From NCBI GenBank assembly GCA_963714125.1, contig OY970234.1:2976001-3040000 (forward strand): DNA of 64,000 nt, given 5' to 3'. The position numbers and the translations under genes are program-made. A model generated the notes under the pieces. That model saw only the letters and a program-made list of their open reading frames with translations. It had not been told where the DNA came from and made no database searches. Positions 41,096-50,119 of this stretch are shown one piece after another; position 1 is the first letter of the stretch; each line of letters begins with the position of its first letter. The DNA comes from CAWCAW01 sp963714125. Its GTDB lineage: Bacteria; Actinomycetota; Acidimicrobiia; Acidimicrobiales; UBA8190.

Positions 41096-41179
41096 CCCTG
41101 TCGGGGCCCCCGCTTGACGGAACCGACCCAGGCCGACAGGGTGCTCCCTGTCAGTCCGGCGAGGAGGCCGCCTCGCCGG
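41096..41179 (+). promoter_or_regulatory. Structured leader with mutually exclusive hairpins before the NCS1 permease
   Basis: CCCTGTCGG (41096-41104) can pair perfectly with CCGACAGGG (41133-41141), but the same segment, as GACAGGG (41135-41141), can pair with CCCTGTC (41146-41152) around a TGCT tetraloop. A further perfect 9-bp hairpin, CCGGCGAGG / CCTCGCCGG (41156-41179), ends 3 bases before the AAGGAGG ribosome-binding site. This is the geometry of an attenuator or riboswitch expression platform. It matches no riboswitch class that I know; that it is transcribed as leader is assumed. Confidence 0.45.
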
Positions 41180-41192
41180 CGAAGGAGGAACC

Positions 41193-42659
41193 GTGGCTGT
41201 CGTCACCGACGGGTCCGTCGCTGGGGGGGCTCCCGGAGAAGCCGATAAGGCGTTTCACGTCGAGCAACACGGGATCGACTACATCCCGGAGTCGGATCGC
41301 TGGGCCCGACCCCGTGACCTGTTCGGGATGTGGGCGGGCGCCAACGTCAACATCGAGTACTTCGTCTACGGCGCCATTTTGATGACGTTCGGTTTTACCT
41401 TCGCCCAGGCTGCCATCCTCATCGTCCTCGGCAACCTGTCATTCGTCTTGCTCGGGTTGTGCAGTTTGCAGGGACCTGACGCCGGCACCACCGTCTTCGC
41501 CATCAACCGGGCCAGCTATGGGCCCAATGGGTCACGACTGATCTCACTGTTTAACTGGTTGACGCAGATCGGCTTCGAGACCGAAGGGTTGATCCTGATC
41601 GTCGGGGCCGGCCTGGTGCTCACGGCCAAGGCGGGGTTTCTTCCCGGGACGCCGGCCAAAGTGGCCTTCATCATCGTGGCCGTGGCCATTCAGCTGATCC
41701 TGCCGCTCTTCGGCCACGCCACCATGGTCAAGACGCTGCGTGCGCTGATCCTGCCTTTCGTGGCGCTTTTCGCCATCCTGCTGGGCTTTTCGGCCAAACA
41801 CGTCCACCTGCACGCCGTGGCGCACGGCGCCAACTGGCAGACCTTCATGGTCGGTCTGGCTTTCACCATCACCTTGAGCGGACTGGGATGGACCGAGAAC
41901 GGCAACGACTACTCACGCTATTTGCCACGGGAATCCTCCAAAGGCGCCATTGTGGGCTGGGTCTTCCTCGGCACCGCCGTCCCCGAGATCCTGGTGATGC
42001 TGCTCGGCGCCGCGGTGGGAACCTTCCTCACCACCGTCGGTACCTCGCCCAATCCGTTTGCCCCGCTGGCCCACACCAGCACCATCCCCAGTGCCTTTGT
42101 GGTGGTGTTCCTGATCTTCGCCGTCGTCCAGATTTTCGCCATCAATAGCTTGGACCTCTACTCATCGGGGGTCACGCTGCAAGCCATGGGACTGCGCGTC
42201 AAGCGCTACCAGGCGGTGCTCATCGACACCGTCATCTGTCTGGGGATCACCAGCTACGCCGAATTCAACTCGTCGTTTCGGACGCTGCTCAGCGATTTCG
42301 TGGCCGTGGTGATCTGCTGGATTGCGCCGTGGGTGGCCATCTTCCTTGTGGACTGGGGCATGCGGAAGTGGCGCTACGTGCCCGGCGAGCTCCAGCGCAC
42401 CGACCGCGGCGGGCTCTACTGGGGCAAAGGTGGCGTGCACTGGCCGGCCATCGTGGCCCAAGTCGCGGGTTCGACGGCGTCGGTGCTGGCCCTTGACCAA
42501 TCGTTCTATGCGGGCCCCATCGCCCGGGCCGCCGGAGGCGGCGGAGCGGATTTCAGCGTCTTCACCGGAATCGTGGCCGCCGCCGTGGTCTATCTCGTCC
42601 TGGCAGGCAAGAGCGTGGGCCGACAGGTCCAACAACAAGAGACGATGCTCGCCGATTAG
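41193..42659 (+). CDS. NCS1-family purine/cytosine permease
   Basis: 488 residues with about 12 transmembrane helices. Family features: N-terminal IDYIPESDRWARPRDLFGMWAGANVNIEYFVYGAIL, NRASYGPNGSRLISLFNWLTQIGFETEG, and LGWTENGNDYSRYLPRESS with the conserved loop of nucleobase:cation symporter-1 proteins. It would import cytosine, purines, allantoin or a related nucleobase with H+ or Na+. It is convergent with two phosphoribosyltransferase genes, which favours a purine substrate. GTG 41193 sits behind AAGGAGG. The leader carries alternative RNA hairpins. Confidence 0.92.
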   Translation: MAVVTDGSVAGGAPGEADKAFHVEQHGIDYIPESDRWARPRDLFGMWAGANVNIEYFVYGAILMTFGFTFAQAAILIVLGNLSFVLLGLCSLQGPDAGTTVFAINRASYGPNGSRLISLFNWLTQIGFETEGLILIVGAGLVLTAKAGFLPGTPAKVAFIIVAVAIQLILPLFGHATMVKTLRALILPFVALFAILLGFSAKHVHLHAVAHGANWQTFMVGLAFTITLSGLGWTENGNDYSRYLPRESSKGAIVGWVFLGTAVPEILVMLLGAAVGTFLTTVGTSPNPFAPLAHTSTIPSAFVVVFLIFAVVQIFAINSLDLYSSGVTLQAMGLRVKRYQAVLIDTVICLGITSYAEFNSSFRTLLSDFVAVVICWIAPWVAIFLVDWGMRKWRYVPGELQRTDRGGLYWGKGGVHWPAIVAQVAGSTASVLALDQSFYAGPIARAAGGGGADFSVFTGIVAAAVVYLVLAGKSVGRQVQQQETMLAD

Positions 42660-42695
42660 CGGGCCTAAACGCCCAACGGGCTAACGCCGGCGCCC

Positions 42696-43358
42696 CTACG
42701 GTTTGGACGTAGCCGCCGCTTCGATGGCGGCCTCCGAATCGCTGCCGCCTTCCCAGTCCTCGACGAAGCCACCAGAGCTCGTCATGCGAAACAACGGCAG
42801 AGCGCCCAGCGCGTGCACCAACGCGGCATCGTCGCCCAGCGCCGGGCGCCAGGTGGCCGCCTCGGTGACGAGCGCGCCAATAACCACTGGATCGGCGCCG
42901 ACGCGCCGCATCAAATTGAGCGCGGCACGCACCGACGCACCCGTCGAGATGACATCGTCGACGACCGCCACGCGCTTGCCGGCGGCGGCGTGCACCCGGG
43001 CCCGGTCGAAAAGCAGGCGTTGCGGTGATCCGGTGGTGATGGACTTCACGGGCTCATCGATGGCGTCTTTGAGGTGGATCTTGGGTGTCTTCTGCAAGAT
43101 GAGGTAGTCGTCGAGGCCGAGGGCCCGAGTCACCTCTATGGCGAGGGGAATACCCATGGTGGCCACTGACACCACCACATCGACATTGAAGGGCTCTATG
43201 ACCGCGGCGAGCTCACGGCCTGCTTGGGCCACGAAGTTGACCCCATGGTCGACGGTGATGAGCAGCGCGATGGACAAAGCATCGGCGATGGGAACCAGAG
43301 GCAGCTCGATGTGCTGCGATCCCACTTGGGTCCGGTAGCTCCCGGCTGCCTCCACCAT
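42696..43358 (-). CDS. Purine-type phosphoribosyltransferase
   Basis: 220 residues of the type I phosphoribosyltransferase fold. PRPP-binding signature VAVVDDVISTGAS at ~135, with VVVSVATMGIPLAIEVTRALG and the flexible-loop LQKTPKIHLKDAIDEPVKSITTG upstream. The organisation is closest to adenine/xanthine phosphoribosyltransferases, converting a free base plus PRPP to a nucleotide. It lies 5 bases after the hpt stop, forming a salvage operon, and converges on the nucleobase permease. Base specificity cannot be read from the sequence. Confidence 0.85.
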   Translation of the reverse strand: MVEAAGSYRTQVGSQHIELPLVPIADALSIALLITVDHGVNFVAQAGRELAAVIEPFNVDVVVSVATMGIPLAIEVTRALGLDDYLILQKTPKIHLKDAIDEPVKSITTGSPQRLLFDRARVHAAAGKRVAVVDDVISTGASVRAALNLMRRVGADPVVIGALVTEAATWRPALGDDAALVHALGALPLFRMTSSGGFVEDWEGGSDSEAAIEAAATSKP

Positions 43359-43363
43359 GGCGA

Positions 43364-43990
43364 TCAGGTCCCAGAGGGCCCGTGGTCCCCAGAGGGCCCA
43401 GGGTCGCCGGGCACGTAGATCCTGACGTCAGGAAGGTTGCGATAGCGCTCATCGACATCGAGCCCGTAACCGATGACGAAGTCAGGAGGGATGGTGAATC
43501 CCGTGTAGCGAAGGTCAACCTTGGTGCGCTGGAGCCCCTCTTTGACGAGCAGCGCGCACACCTCAACGCTGGCCGGTTTGTGCGCCAGCAAGTACCGGCG
43601 CAAGTACGACAGCGTGATCCCGCTGTCGACGATGTCCTCCACCACCAAGACGTGGCGACCGGCCAGATCGGAATCGAGGTCTTTCATGATCCGCACCACG
43701 CCGCTGGTCGTTGTGCCCGAGCCGTAAGAGGCGATGGCCATGAGATCGATCTCGACGGGGAGGCGGATCACCTTGGAGAGGTCGGACATAAAGACAAAAG
43801 CACCCTTGAGCACCCCCACCAGAAGCGGAGGGTGATCGGCATAATCGCCGGTGATCTGCGCTCCGAGCTCCGCAACACGTCGCCGGAGCTGATCCTCGCT
43901 CACCACCACCGGGCCAACGTGAGGGTCGTCAGCCCATGGATCGACGCTCCACGTGGCCGGCGGCTCACCCATGTCCCAGGATTCGCTCAC
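43364..43990 (-). CDS. hpt: Hypoxanthine(-guanine) phosphoribosyltransferase
   Basis: 208 residues. Core motifs: LLVGVLKGAFVFMSDLSKVI, LMAIASYGSGTTTSG flexible loop, PRPP motif VLVVEDIVDSGITLSYLRRYL, base-binding KVDLRYTGFTIPPDFVIGYGLDVDERYRNLPDVRIYVP. It makes IMP/GMP from hypoxanthine/guanine. The N-terminus has a ~25-residue extension and the C-terminus ends in a repeat-encoded tail (GPSGDHGPSG) from a duplicated CCAGAGGGCCC at 43372-43399. It is upstream of the second phosphoribosyltransferase in a two-gene operon. Confidence 0.95.
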   Translation of the reverse strand: MSESWDMGEPPATWSVDPWADDPHVGPVVVSEDQLRRRVAELGAQITGDYADHPPLLVGVLKGAFVFMSDLSKVIRLPVEIDLMAIASYGSGTTTSGVVRIMKDLDSDLAGRHVLVVEDIVDSGITLSYLRRYLLAHKPASVEVCALLVKEGLQRTKVDLRYTGFTIPPDFVIGYGLDVDERYRNLPDVRIYVPGDPGPSGDHGPSGT

Positions 43991-44132
43991 CTCGGGACCC
44001 TCGCTGTGCGCGCCATATGGACGTGGAGGCTACCGGTCGTGGAAGGGACCCACGGGAGAAGGATCGAACCCGGCGCCGAAGGCTGGGCTGCCGCTAGCAT
44101 GCCCGGGGCGGTACGGGGGAATGAGGGGATCG

Positions 44133-45890
44133 ATGTTTTCTTTGGGCTATGCCCTGAATGAGTTGCGCCGGCGTTTCGGGCGCACGCTGGTCACCGCGCT
44201 CGGACTTGCCGCCGGCGTCGGGCTCGTCATCGGCATCATCGGGGTCTCGAACGGACTGTCCGACGCTCAGAACAAAGCGCTGTCGCCGTTGTCGTCGGTC
44301 GGTACTGACATCATCGTCACCCGGACGGTGGCACCGAGCAACGCGGCGGCGAGTTCGAACGCCACCGCCGGCAACGCCATTGCCGGCGGGGCCGCCGAGT
44401 TCTTCTCGGCCGGCGGGGGCGCGGGAAGCGCGCTGGGCAAGCTCAACGCCAGCGACGCCTCTTCGCTGCTCGACTCCAACGGAAGCGTCCTCACCGACCT
44501 CGCCAAGCTGGGCCCGGCCGGCACCCAATACACCCACGACTTCTTCTTACCGGGCACACTCATCACGTTCCCCCAGCAACAAGCCGTGGCTGACGTGGCT
44601 TCGGTGAAGGGGGTCCAGAGTGCCATTCCGGCTCTGTCCATGAACGCGCTGCACGAGACGGGAACGGTTCCCAAGATCACCGCCACCTTCCAGACCGGAG
44701 GGCAGACGATCAATCAGCTGGAGAACCTCCCTCCGCTGACCGCGGCACAGGGCACTTCCGTGAAGAACTGCATCATCTCGAGCCCTGACTTCTCAGCCAT
44801 CTTCGGAGCCGCTTCGGGTGGAGCCGGTGGCAGCGGCCTGTCGTCCGAACTTGGGCCGCTCCTCCAGCAGTGCCTGCCCGCGGATTACCAGAACTTTGTC
44901 TCCCACATCATCGTGCCCGCGCTGACCCTCGAGCAGGTCGTCAACCCACCGTCGACCGACACCATGACCAGCAGCTACACGGTGGGCAGCGTTGACCCCA
45001 GCTCACCGAACTCGGGGCTGATCACCAAGTCCCAGCTGGTAGCGGGGAAATGGTTCGGTTCCGACCCTTCCGCCGAGGTCCTCGTCAGCTCCGCCTATGC
45101 CAACACCAAGGGGATCAAGGTCGGACAAAGCCTCAGTATCAACAGCACCACCTTCGATGTGGTCGGGCTCGTGAATCCGACACTGACCGGTTCGGAATCC
45201 GATCTCTACTTCAACTTGGCCACCTTGCAGTCCCAGTCCTCGGACTCGGATCGGATCAACGAGATCCTGGTCAAGGTGAACCAGGCCTCCGACGTCAACG
45301 CGGTGGCCGCCCGCATCCGCAAGGAGCTGCCCGGGGCCTCGGTGCTCACCGACGCCAACCTTGACACCCAGGTATCGGGAAGCCTGGAGAACGCGCACAA
45401 GTTGGCCAAGAGCCTGGGCAGTGTGCTGGCCCTGATCATCCTGCTGGCCGCCTTCCTCATCGCCGCGCTCCTCACCTTGTCGAACCTCTCCAAGCGCGTG
45501 CGCGAGATCGGCACGCTCCGAGCCCTGGGTTGGTCGCGCGGACGAGTCGTTCGTCAGGTCGTGGCCGAGACCTTCGGGATCGGAATACTCGGAGCGATAA
45601 TTGGGACCGGTGTCGGCATCGGCGTATGCGCGCTGGTGGGCGCCTTCGGAACGCGGCTGGCGGCCACATCGACGGGCTCCACTGTGGGTGCCTCCAGCGT
45701 GAGCACGCTCTTCGGTCTGGCCACCAAAGCGGCGGCCAAGTCGACGGTCAAACTCACGGCCCCTCTCGACGCCTCCACGATTCTCATCGGTGTTGGTTTC
45801 GCCATCTTGGGTGGGTTGTTGGCGGGCGCAGTGGGAGGGTGGCGCGCCGCGCGCATGGCGCCGGCCGAGGCCCTTCGAGACGTGGGCTGA
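44133..45890 (+). CDS. FtsX/MacB-type ABC transporter permease
   Basis: 585 residues: one N-terminal transmembrane helix (FGRTLVTALGLAAGVGLVIGIIGV), a large extracytoplasmic MacB-like domain (residues ~50-410; Ala/Gly/Ser-rich start, VANPPST-type loops, SLSINSTTFDVVGLVNP), then three helices of the FtsX domain (LALIILLAAFLIAALLTL; RVVRQVVAETFGIGILGAIIGTGVGIGV; LIGVGFAILGGLLAGAVGG) with LGWSRGRV between. It would be the membrane half of a mechanotransmitting or lipoprotein/peptide exporter. No ABC ATPase gene is in the window, so its partner lies elsewhere. ATG 44133 has GAGGGG before it; ATG 44121 is an alternative. Confidence 0.85.
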   Translation: MFSLGYALNELRRRFGRTLVTALGLAAGVGLVIGIIGVSNGLSDAQNKALSPLSSVGTDIIVTRTVAPSNAAASSNATAGNAIAGGAAEFFSAGGGAGSALGKLNASDASSLLDSNGSVLTDLAKLGPAGTQYTHDFFLPGTLITFPQQQAVADVASVKGVQSAIPALSMNALHETGTVPKITATFQTGGQTINQLENLPPLTAAQGTSVKNCIISSPDFSAIFGAASGGAGGSGLSSELGPLLQQCLPADYQNFVSHIIVPALTLEQVVNPPSTDTMTSSYTVGSVDPSSPNSGLITKSQLVAGKWFGSDPSAEVLVSSAYANTKGIKVGQSLSINSTTFDVVGLVNPTLTGSESDLYFNLATLQSQSSDSDRINEILVKVNQASDVNAVAARIRKELPGASVLTDANLDTQVSGSLENAHKLAKSLGSVLALIILLAAFLIAALLTLSNLSKRVREIGTLRALGWSRGRVVRQVVAETFGIGILGAIIGTGVGIGVCALVGAFGTRLAATSTGSTVGASSVSTLFGLATKAAAKSTVKLTAPLDASTILIGVGFAILGGLLAGAVGGWRAARMAPAEALRDVG

Positions 45891-45932
45891 GCCAATCGGC
45901 TTCGCCGAGGGCGACCGACCCACTGGACTCCG

Positions 45933-46661
45933 GTGCACCCGACCTACTACCGAGCTGATCTGGCCCTGGTCCATCACCTCGGCTTCGGTTTTCACGCCGA
46001 TGCCTGTCAGGCGGGAATCCTCGATCTGCTGGCCCCGGTACGCGCCCGTCAGGGACTGGTGGTGGAGATCGGCTGTGGCAGCGGGCTCCTGACTCGTTAC
46101 CTGGTCGAGGCCGGACATCGGGTCATCGCCACCGATGCGTCGCCCGCCATGCTGGAGCTGACCCGGCGCAACGTGCCAGGGACCGAGGACGTCGGGCAGC
46201 TGACCCTTCCTGATGACCCGGTCCCCGAGGCCGACGCCATTGTGGGCGTGGGACACGCGCTCAACTACCTCGACGACGAGGCGTCGGTGCAGCGAGCCCT
46301 GGTGGCACTGGCCACAGCGTTGCGACCCGGTGGAGTCCTCGCCCTCGACCTGTGCGATCTGTCGTGGGGTGCGGCCCGTCGTGGCGCGCCACCCAAGTTG
46401 TGGCGTCATGATGACTGGCTGCTCGTGACCGAGTTCTCCGTGCCGGCTCCCAATCAGTTCGTCCGGGAAATGACGACGTTCCTGAAAGACGAGGACGGGT
46501 CGTGGCGGCGCGACGACGAACGGCACGACAACGTGCTGATCGACACCACCACGGTGCCCGGACTCCTCGCCGATTGCGGCGTCACCGCCACCGTCGTCCC
46601 GGCGTTCGGCGCCGAAGAGCTGCCGGTCGGCCTCTTCGCCGTGGTGGGCACCCGCGCCTAG
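45933..46661 (+). CDS. Class I SAM-dependent methyltransferase
   Basis: 242 residues. Motif I VVEIGCGSGLLTRYLVEAG, acidic loop VIATDASPAMLELTRR, motif IV DAIVGVGHALNYLDDEASVQ, and LRPGGVLALDLCDL complete a Rossmann methyltransferase core. The C-terminal half is a substrate cap (KLWRHDDWLLVTEFSVPAPNQFVREMTTF). The substrate is unknown. It starts at GTG 45933, 42 bases after the FtsX-type permease on the same strand, and is convergent with the VOC gene. Confidence 0.88.
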   Translation: MHPTYYRADLALVHHLGFGFHADACQAGILDLLAPVRARQGLVVEIGCGSGLLTRYLVEAGHRVIATDASPAMLELTRRNVPGTEDVGQLTLPDDPVPEADAIVGVGHALNYLDDEASVQRALVALATALRPGGVLALDLCDLSWGAARRGAPPKLWRHDDWLLVTEFSVPAPNQFVREMTTFLKDEDGSWRRDDERHDNVLIDTTTVPGLLADCGVTATVVPAFGAEELPVGLFAVVGTRA

Positions 46662-46667
46662 AGCGCT

Positions 46668-47063
46668 CTAGGCGCCGCTCCCATACGGTCGCGTGATCAT
46701 CTCCAACAGGTGACCGTCGAGGTCCCGGAAATAGACGCCGCGCCCACCGTCACTCCGGTTGATCTCACCCGCCCGCCGCAGCGCCGGGTCGGCCCAATAC
46801 TCCAGGCCACGTTCCTCGATGCGAGCGAAGGCCGCGTCGAACTGCTCCTCGGAGATGAGGAAGGCGTAGTGCTGAGACTGGATCGTCTCCACCACCGTTT
46901 CGTCGACGTCGTGGAAGTCCATCGACACATCGTTGTCGAGCTCGACGACGAGAAAGGGCCCAAACGGCGTCGCCGCCGGCAATCCCACCACGTCGGTGAG
47001 GAACGCGGCGGAGCGCTCCTTGTCCCGGCAGTAGACGATGGTGTGGTTGAGCCGTACGCCCAC
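46668..47063 (-). CDS. VOC superfamily (glyoxalase-like) protein
   Basis: 131 residues with two beta-alpha-beta3 units: MGVRLNHTIVYCRDKERSAAFLTDVVGLPAATPFGPFLVVEL and YAFLISEEQFDAAFARIEERGLEYW ... GRGVYFRDLDGHLLEMITRPYG. The paired His (LNHT, QHYAF) and Glu (LLEMIT) positions match metal ligands of glyoxalase/bleomycin-resistance-type proteins. Enzymatic activity versus binding role is unresolved. It lies downstream of nrdJ on the same strand with a 47-base gap. Confidence 0.88.
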   Translation of the reverse strand: MGVRLNHTIVYCRDKERSAAFLTDVVGLPAATPFGPFLVVELDNDVSMDFHDVDETVVETIQSQHYAFLISEEQFDAAFARIEERGLEYWADPALRRAGEINRSDGGRGVYFRDLDGHLLEMITRPYGSGA

Positions 47064-47110
47064 GGTGGCGACCAGGTTAGACCGGCACTACGAGCAACCC
47101 AGCCTGCGAG

Positions 47111-49981
47111 TTACGAGCAACCGCTCGTCGACCCGCAGCTGGAACACACGTAGCAGGAGCCGGCCCGCTGCATCACCATGCCGCACTGGTAGCACAAAGG
47201 CGCGTCACGCTGTTCGGGCCGCATCAGCGGTGACGCATTTCCGGCGCTGGTGCGCTGGATCTGAGCCGTCGGCGGCACCGAGCTCACCCCGGCGTCCTCG
47301 ACGAGATCCTCCACGGCAATGGAAGCCTCCTCGACGCCCGGCAAGGTGGGCTGCATGCGCTCACTCGTCGACAGCACGCCGAGGTCGCTGCGCTCCTCCG
47401 TTGACAAGTAGTCGAGGGCGAGCCGCCGGAAGATGTAGTCCACCAAGCTGGTAGCGATGCGGAGATCGCCGTCGTCGGTGATCCCGGCCGGCTCGAAGCG
47501 CATGTTGGTGTACTTGCGGACATAGGTGGCCAGCGGCACGCCGTGCTGGAGCCCCAGGCTGACGGAGATGGAAAAAGCGTCCATGATCCCCGCCAAGGTG
47601 GAGCCCTGCTTGGAGACCTTCATGAACACCTCGCCGGGGCGGCCGTCCTCGTACTCCCCCACCGTGACGTAGCCCTCGCAGTCCGCCAAGCGGAATGCGA
47701 AGGTGCTCGACTTACGCCGACGGGGCAAACGCTCCCGCACGGCGCCGACCACCACCGTGTCGGCTTGGCGCTCCTGTTCGCGAGCGAGCGCCGTTTCGAG
47801 CTGGGCAATGCGCACCGCCATCTCGCGGTCATGCGCTTCGGCGTCGGATCCCGCAGGAGCCAGGTCGCCCCCGGCCCCGACCGCGGCGTCGACCGCTTTT
47901 TTGGTGGTCGAGAGGGGCTGGGCCACCTTGCAGTTGTCCCGGTAGATGGCGACCGCCTTGATCCCCATCTTCCAGGCGTCGAGGTGAAGCTGCTCGACGT
48001 CTTCAACGGTGACGTCGTCGGGCATGTTCACCGTTTTGGAGATGGCGCCACTGATGAACGGCTGGGCGGCGGCCATCATCCGGACATGGCCCAAGTAGTG
48101 AATGGTGTTGTCGCCCATGGAGCACGCGAACACCGCCAGATGCTCGGGCGCCACATGGGGAGCGCCGAGGATCGACATGTGCTCGTTGATGTACGCCACG
48201 ATGTCGGTGATCTGATCCGGCCCGTAGCCGAGCCGGCGCAGGGCACGCGGCACCGTCTGGTTGACGATCGACATGGTGCCTCCGCCCACCAGCTTCTTGG
48301 TCTTGACTAACCCGAGATCGGGCTCGACACCAGTGGTGTCACAGTCCATGAGCAGGCCGATGGTGCCGGTGGGGGCGAGGACGCTGGCTTGGGAGTTGCG
48401 GACGCCGAACTCGTCGCCGAGCTCAACGGCGTTGTCCCAGGCTTCCTGGGCCGCCGAAAGGAGTTCGGGAGGAACGAGCTCCTCGTCGATCTTGGCCACT
48501 TCGGCGCGGTGCATGCGCAGCACATTGAGCATGGCGTCGCTGTCGGCGTGAAACCCGGCGAACGGGCCCATGCGAGCCGCCGTGCGCGCCGAGGTGGCAT
48601 AGGCGTGACCGGTCAGCAGGGCGGTGATGGAACCCGCCCAGGCGCGACCTTCGTCGGAGTCATAAGGAAGTCCTTGGGCCATGAGCAGCGCACCCAAGTT
48701 GGCGTAGCCGATACCGAGCTCGCGGTAACGACGGCTGTTCTCGGCAATGGCCGGCGTCGGGTAGTCGGCGTTGCCGACCAGGATCTCCTGAGCGGTGAAT
48801 ATGACCTCCACGGCCGACTTGAAGCCGTCGACGTCGAAGCTGCCGTCGAGCTCGAGGAACTTGAGGAGGTTGATGCTGGCCAGGTTGCACGCCGAATTGT
48901 CGAGGTGCATGTATTCACTGCAGGGGTTACTCCCGCTGATGCGGCCTTCGTTGGGGGCGGTGTGCCAACGGTTGATGGTCGTGTCGAACTGCATGCCGGG
49001 ATCGGCGCACTCCCAGGCGGCGTGCGCGATCTGACGCCATACGTCGCGCGCCCGCACGGTGCGAACGGCACTGCCGTTAGTACGAGAAGCCAGGTCCCAG
49101 TCGGTGTCGTCCACGACGGCTTGCATGAATTCGTCGGTCACCCGCACGGAGTTGTTGGCGTTCTGGTACTGGATCGAAAAGGAGTCGACGCCGTCGAGGT
49201 CCATGTCGAACCCGGCGTCACGCAGGACGCGGGCCTTACGCTCCTCGAGCGCCTTGCACCAGATGAAGTGCTCGATGTCGGGGTGATCGACGTCGAGGAT
49301 CACCATCTTGGCGGCTCGTCTCGTCTTCCCACCGCTCTTGATGGTGCCGGCCGAGGAGTCCGCCCCACGCATGAACGACACCGGGCCCGACGCCGTCCCC
49401 CCACCTTGAAGGCGCTCAACCGAGGCCCGGATACGTGACAGGTTCACCCCGGCACCCGATCCGCCTTTGAAGATGATGCCTTCCTCGCGGTACCAGTTGA
49501 GGATGGAGTCCATCGAGTCCTCGACGGACAAGATGAAGCACGCCGATGCTTGTTGGGGGACGCCGTCGACACCGATGTTGAACCACACGGGCGAGTTGAA
49601 GGCGGCGCGCTGGGTGACGAGGATGTGCTTGAGCTCGTCGGCGAAGGCGTCGGCCTCACCGTCGTCCTCGAAGTAGCCGTCCTTCATGCCCCATTGCGCC
49701 ACCGTGTCGACGATGCGGTCGGCCACTTCCTTCAGCGATGTTTCGCGCTCGGCCGTACCGGGAGTGCCCCTGAAGTACTTCTGGGCCAGGATGTTGGTGG
49801 CGTTCACGCTCCAGGTGGAAGGCACTTCCACGTCCAGTTGCTCGAAGGCCACCGCCCCCGTCCGGTAGTCGCTGATGCGGGCGTCACGCCTCTCCCAGAC
49901 GACGGCGTCATAGGGGTGCACCCCGTCGGTTGTGAAGTGCCGCCGGATGCCGATAGCGGTCCGCTGCGGTGCGATGGCCAT
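47111..49981 (-). CDS. nrdJ: Vitamin B12-dependent (class II) ribonucleoside-diphosphate reductase
   Basis: 956 residues, full length for NrdJ. It reduces ribonucleotides to deoxyribonucleotides using adenosylcobalamin, independent of oxygen. Seen: FNSPVWFNIGV, substrate-site QQASACFILSVEDSMDSI, FKGGSGAGVNLSRIR, the active-site loop SGSNPCSEYMHLDNSACNLASINLL (N-x-C-x-E), APTGTIGLLMDCDTTGVEPD, and a C-terminal CYQCGMVMQRAGSCYVCSSCGSTSGCS Cys cluster, the zinc ribbon/redox tail. No intein. ATG 49981 is chosen over the longer frame to 50074, which overlaps the promoter. Tandem NrdR-like boxes and a near-consensus promoter lie upstream. Confidence 0.97.
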   Translation of the reverse strand: MAIAPQRTAIGIRRHFTTDGVHPYDAVVWERRDARISDYRTGAVAFEQLDVEVPSTWSVNATNILAQKYFRGTPGTAERETSLKEVADRIVDTVAQWGMKDGYFEDDGEADAFADELKHILVTQRAAFNSPVWFNIGVDGVPQQASACFILSVEDSMDSILNWYREEGIIFKGGSGAGVNLSRIRASVERLQGGGTASGPVSFMRGADSSAGTIKSGGKTRRAAKMVILDVDHPDIEHFIWCKALEERKARVLRDAGFDMDLDGVDSFSIQYQNANNSVRVTDEFMQAVVDDTDWDLASRTNGSAVRTVRARDVWRQIAHAAWECADPGMQFDTTINRWHTAPNEGRISGSNPCSEYMHLDNSACNLASINLLKFLELDGSFDVDGFKSAVEVIFTAQEILVGNADYPTPAIAENSRRYRELGIGYANLGALLMAQGLPYDSDEGRAWAGSITALLTGHAYATSARTAARMGPFAGFHADSDAMLNVLRMHRAEVAKIDEELVPPELLSAAQEAWDNAVELGDEFGVRNSQASVLAPTGTIGLLMDCDTTGVEPDLGLVKTKKLVGGGTMSIVNQTVPRALRRLGYGPDQITDIVAYINEHMSILGAPHVAPEHLAVFACSMGDNTIHYLGHVRMMAAAQPFISGAISKTVNMPDDVTVEDVEQLHLDAWKMGIKAVAIYRDNCKVAQPLSTTKKAVDAAVGAGGDLAPAGSDAEAHDREMAVRIAQLETALAREQERQADTVVVGAVRERLPRRRKSSTFAFRLADCEGYVTVGEYEDGRPGEVFMKVSKQGSTLAGIMDAFSISVSLGLQHGVPLATYVRKYTNMRFEPAGITDDGDLRIATSLVDYIFRRLALDYLSTEERSDLGVLSTSERMQPTLPGVEEASIAVEDLVEDAGVSSVPPTAQIQRTSAGNASPLMRPEQRDAPLCYQCGMVMQRAGSCYVCSSCGSTSGCS

Positions 49982-50069
49982 TGTGTTTCCCACCCTTTCC
50001 TTCTGTCCCAGACTATGGCGGTTGCCGGTGGGAGCATCGAGTCGCCCTTGCGCCTCAAGATCCCCCCGG

Positions 50070-50118
50070 ACCACAAGATGTTGTGGTTGTCGCTGTACCC
50101 ACCCCGAGATGAGGTAGC
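50070..50118. promoter_or_regulatory. Tandem NrdR-box-like sites upstream of nrdJ
   Basis: Box 1 (50070-50087) is ACCACAAGATGTTGTGGT, with perfect 7-bp arms around GATG. Box 2 (50101-50118), ACCCCGAGATGAGGTAGC, starts exactly 31 bp further and agrees with box 1 at 12 of 18 positions including the central AGATG. NrdR repressors bind two such boxes about three helical turns apart. Box 2 covers the predicted transcription start, a repressing position. Confidence 0.6.
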
Positions 50119-50119
50119 C

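Noticed and set aside
41035..41192. Known purine, TPP, cobalamin or guanidine riboswitch
   Set aside because: None of the conserved core sequences I know for these classes is present; only the alternative hairpins are supported.
49982..50074. N-terminal extension of nrdJ
   Set aside because: It runs into the NrdR-box region, and the family start (MAIAPQRT...GIRRHFTTDGVHPYD) fits ATG 49981.
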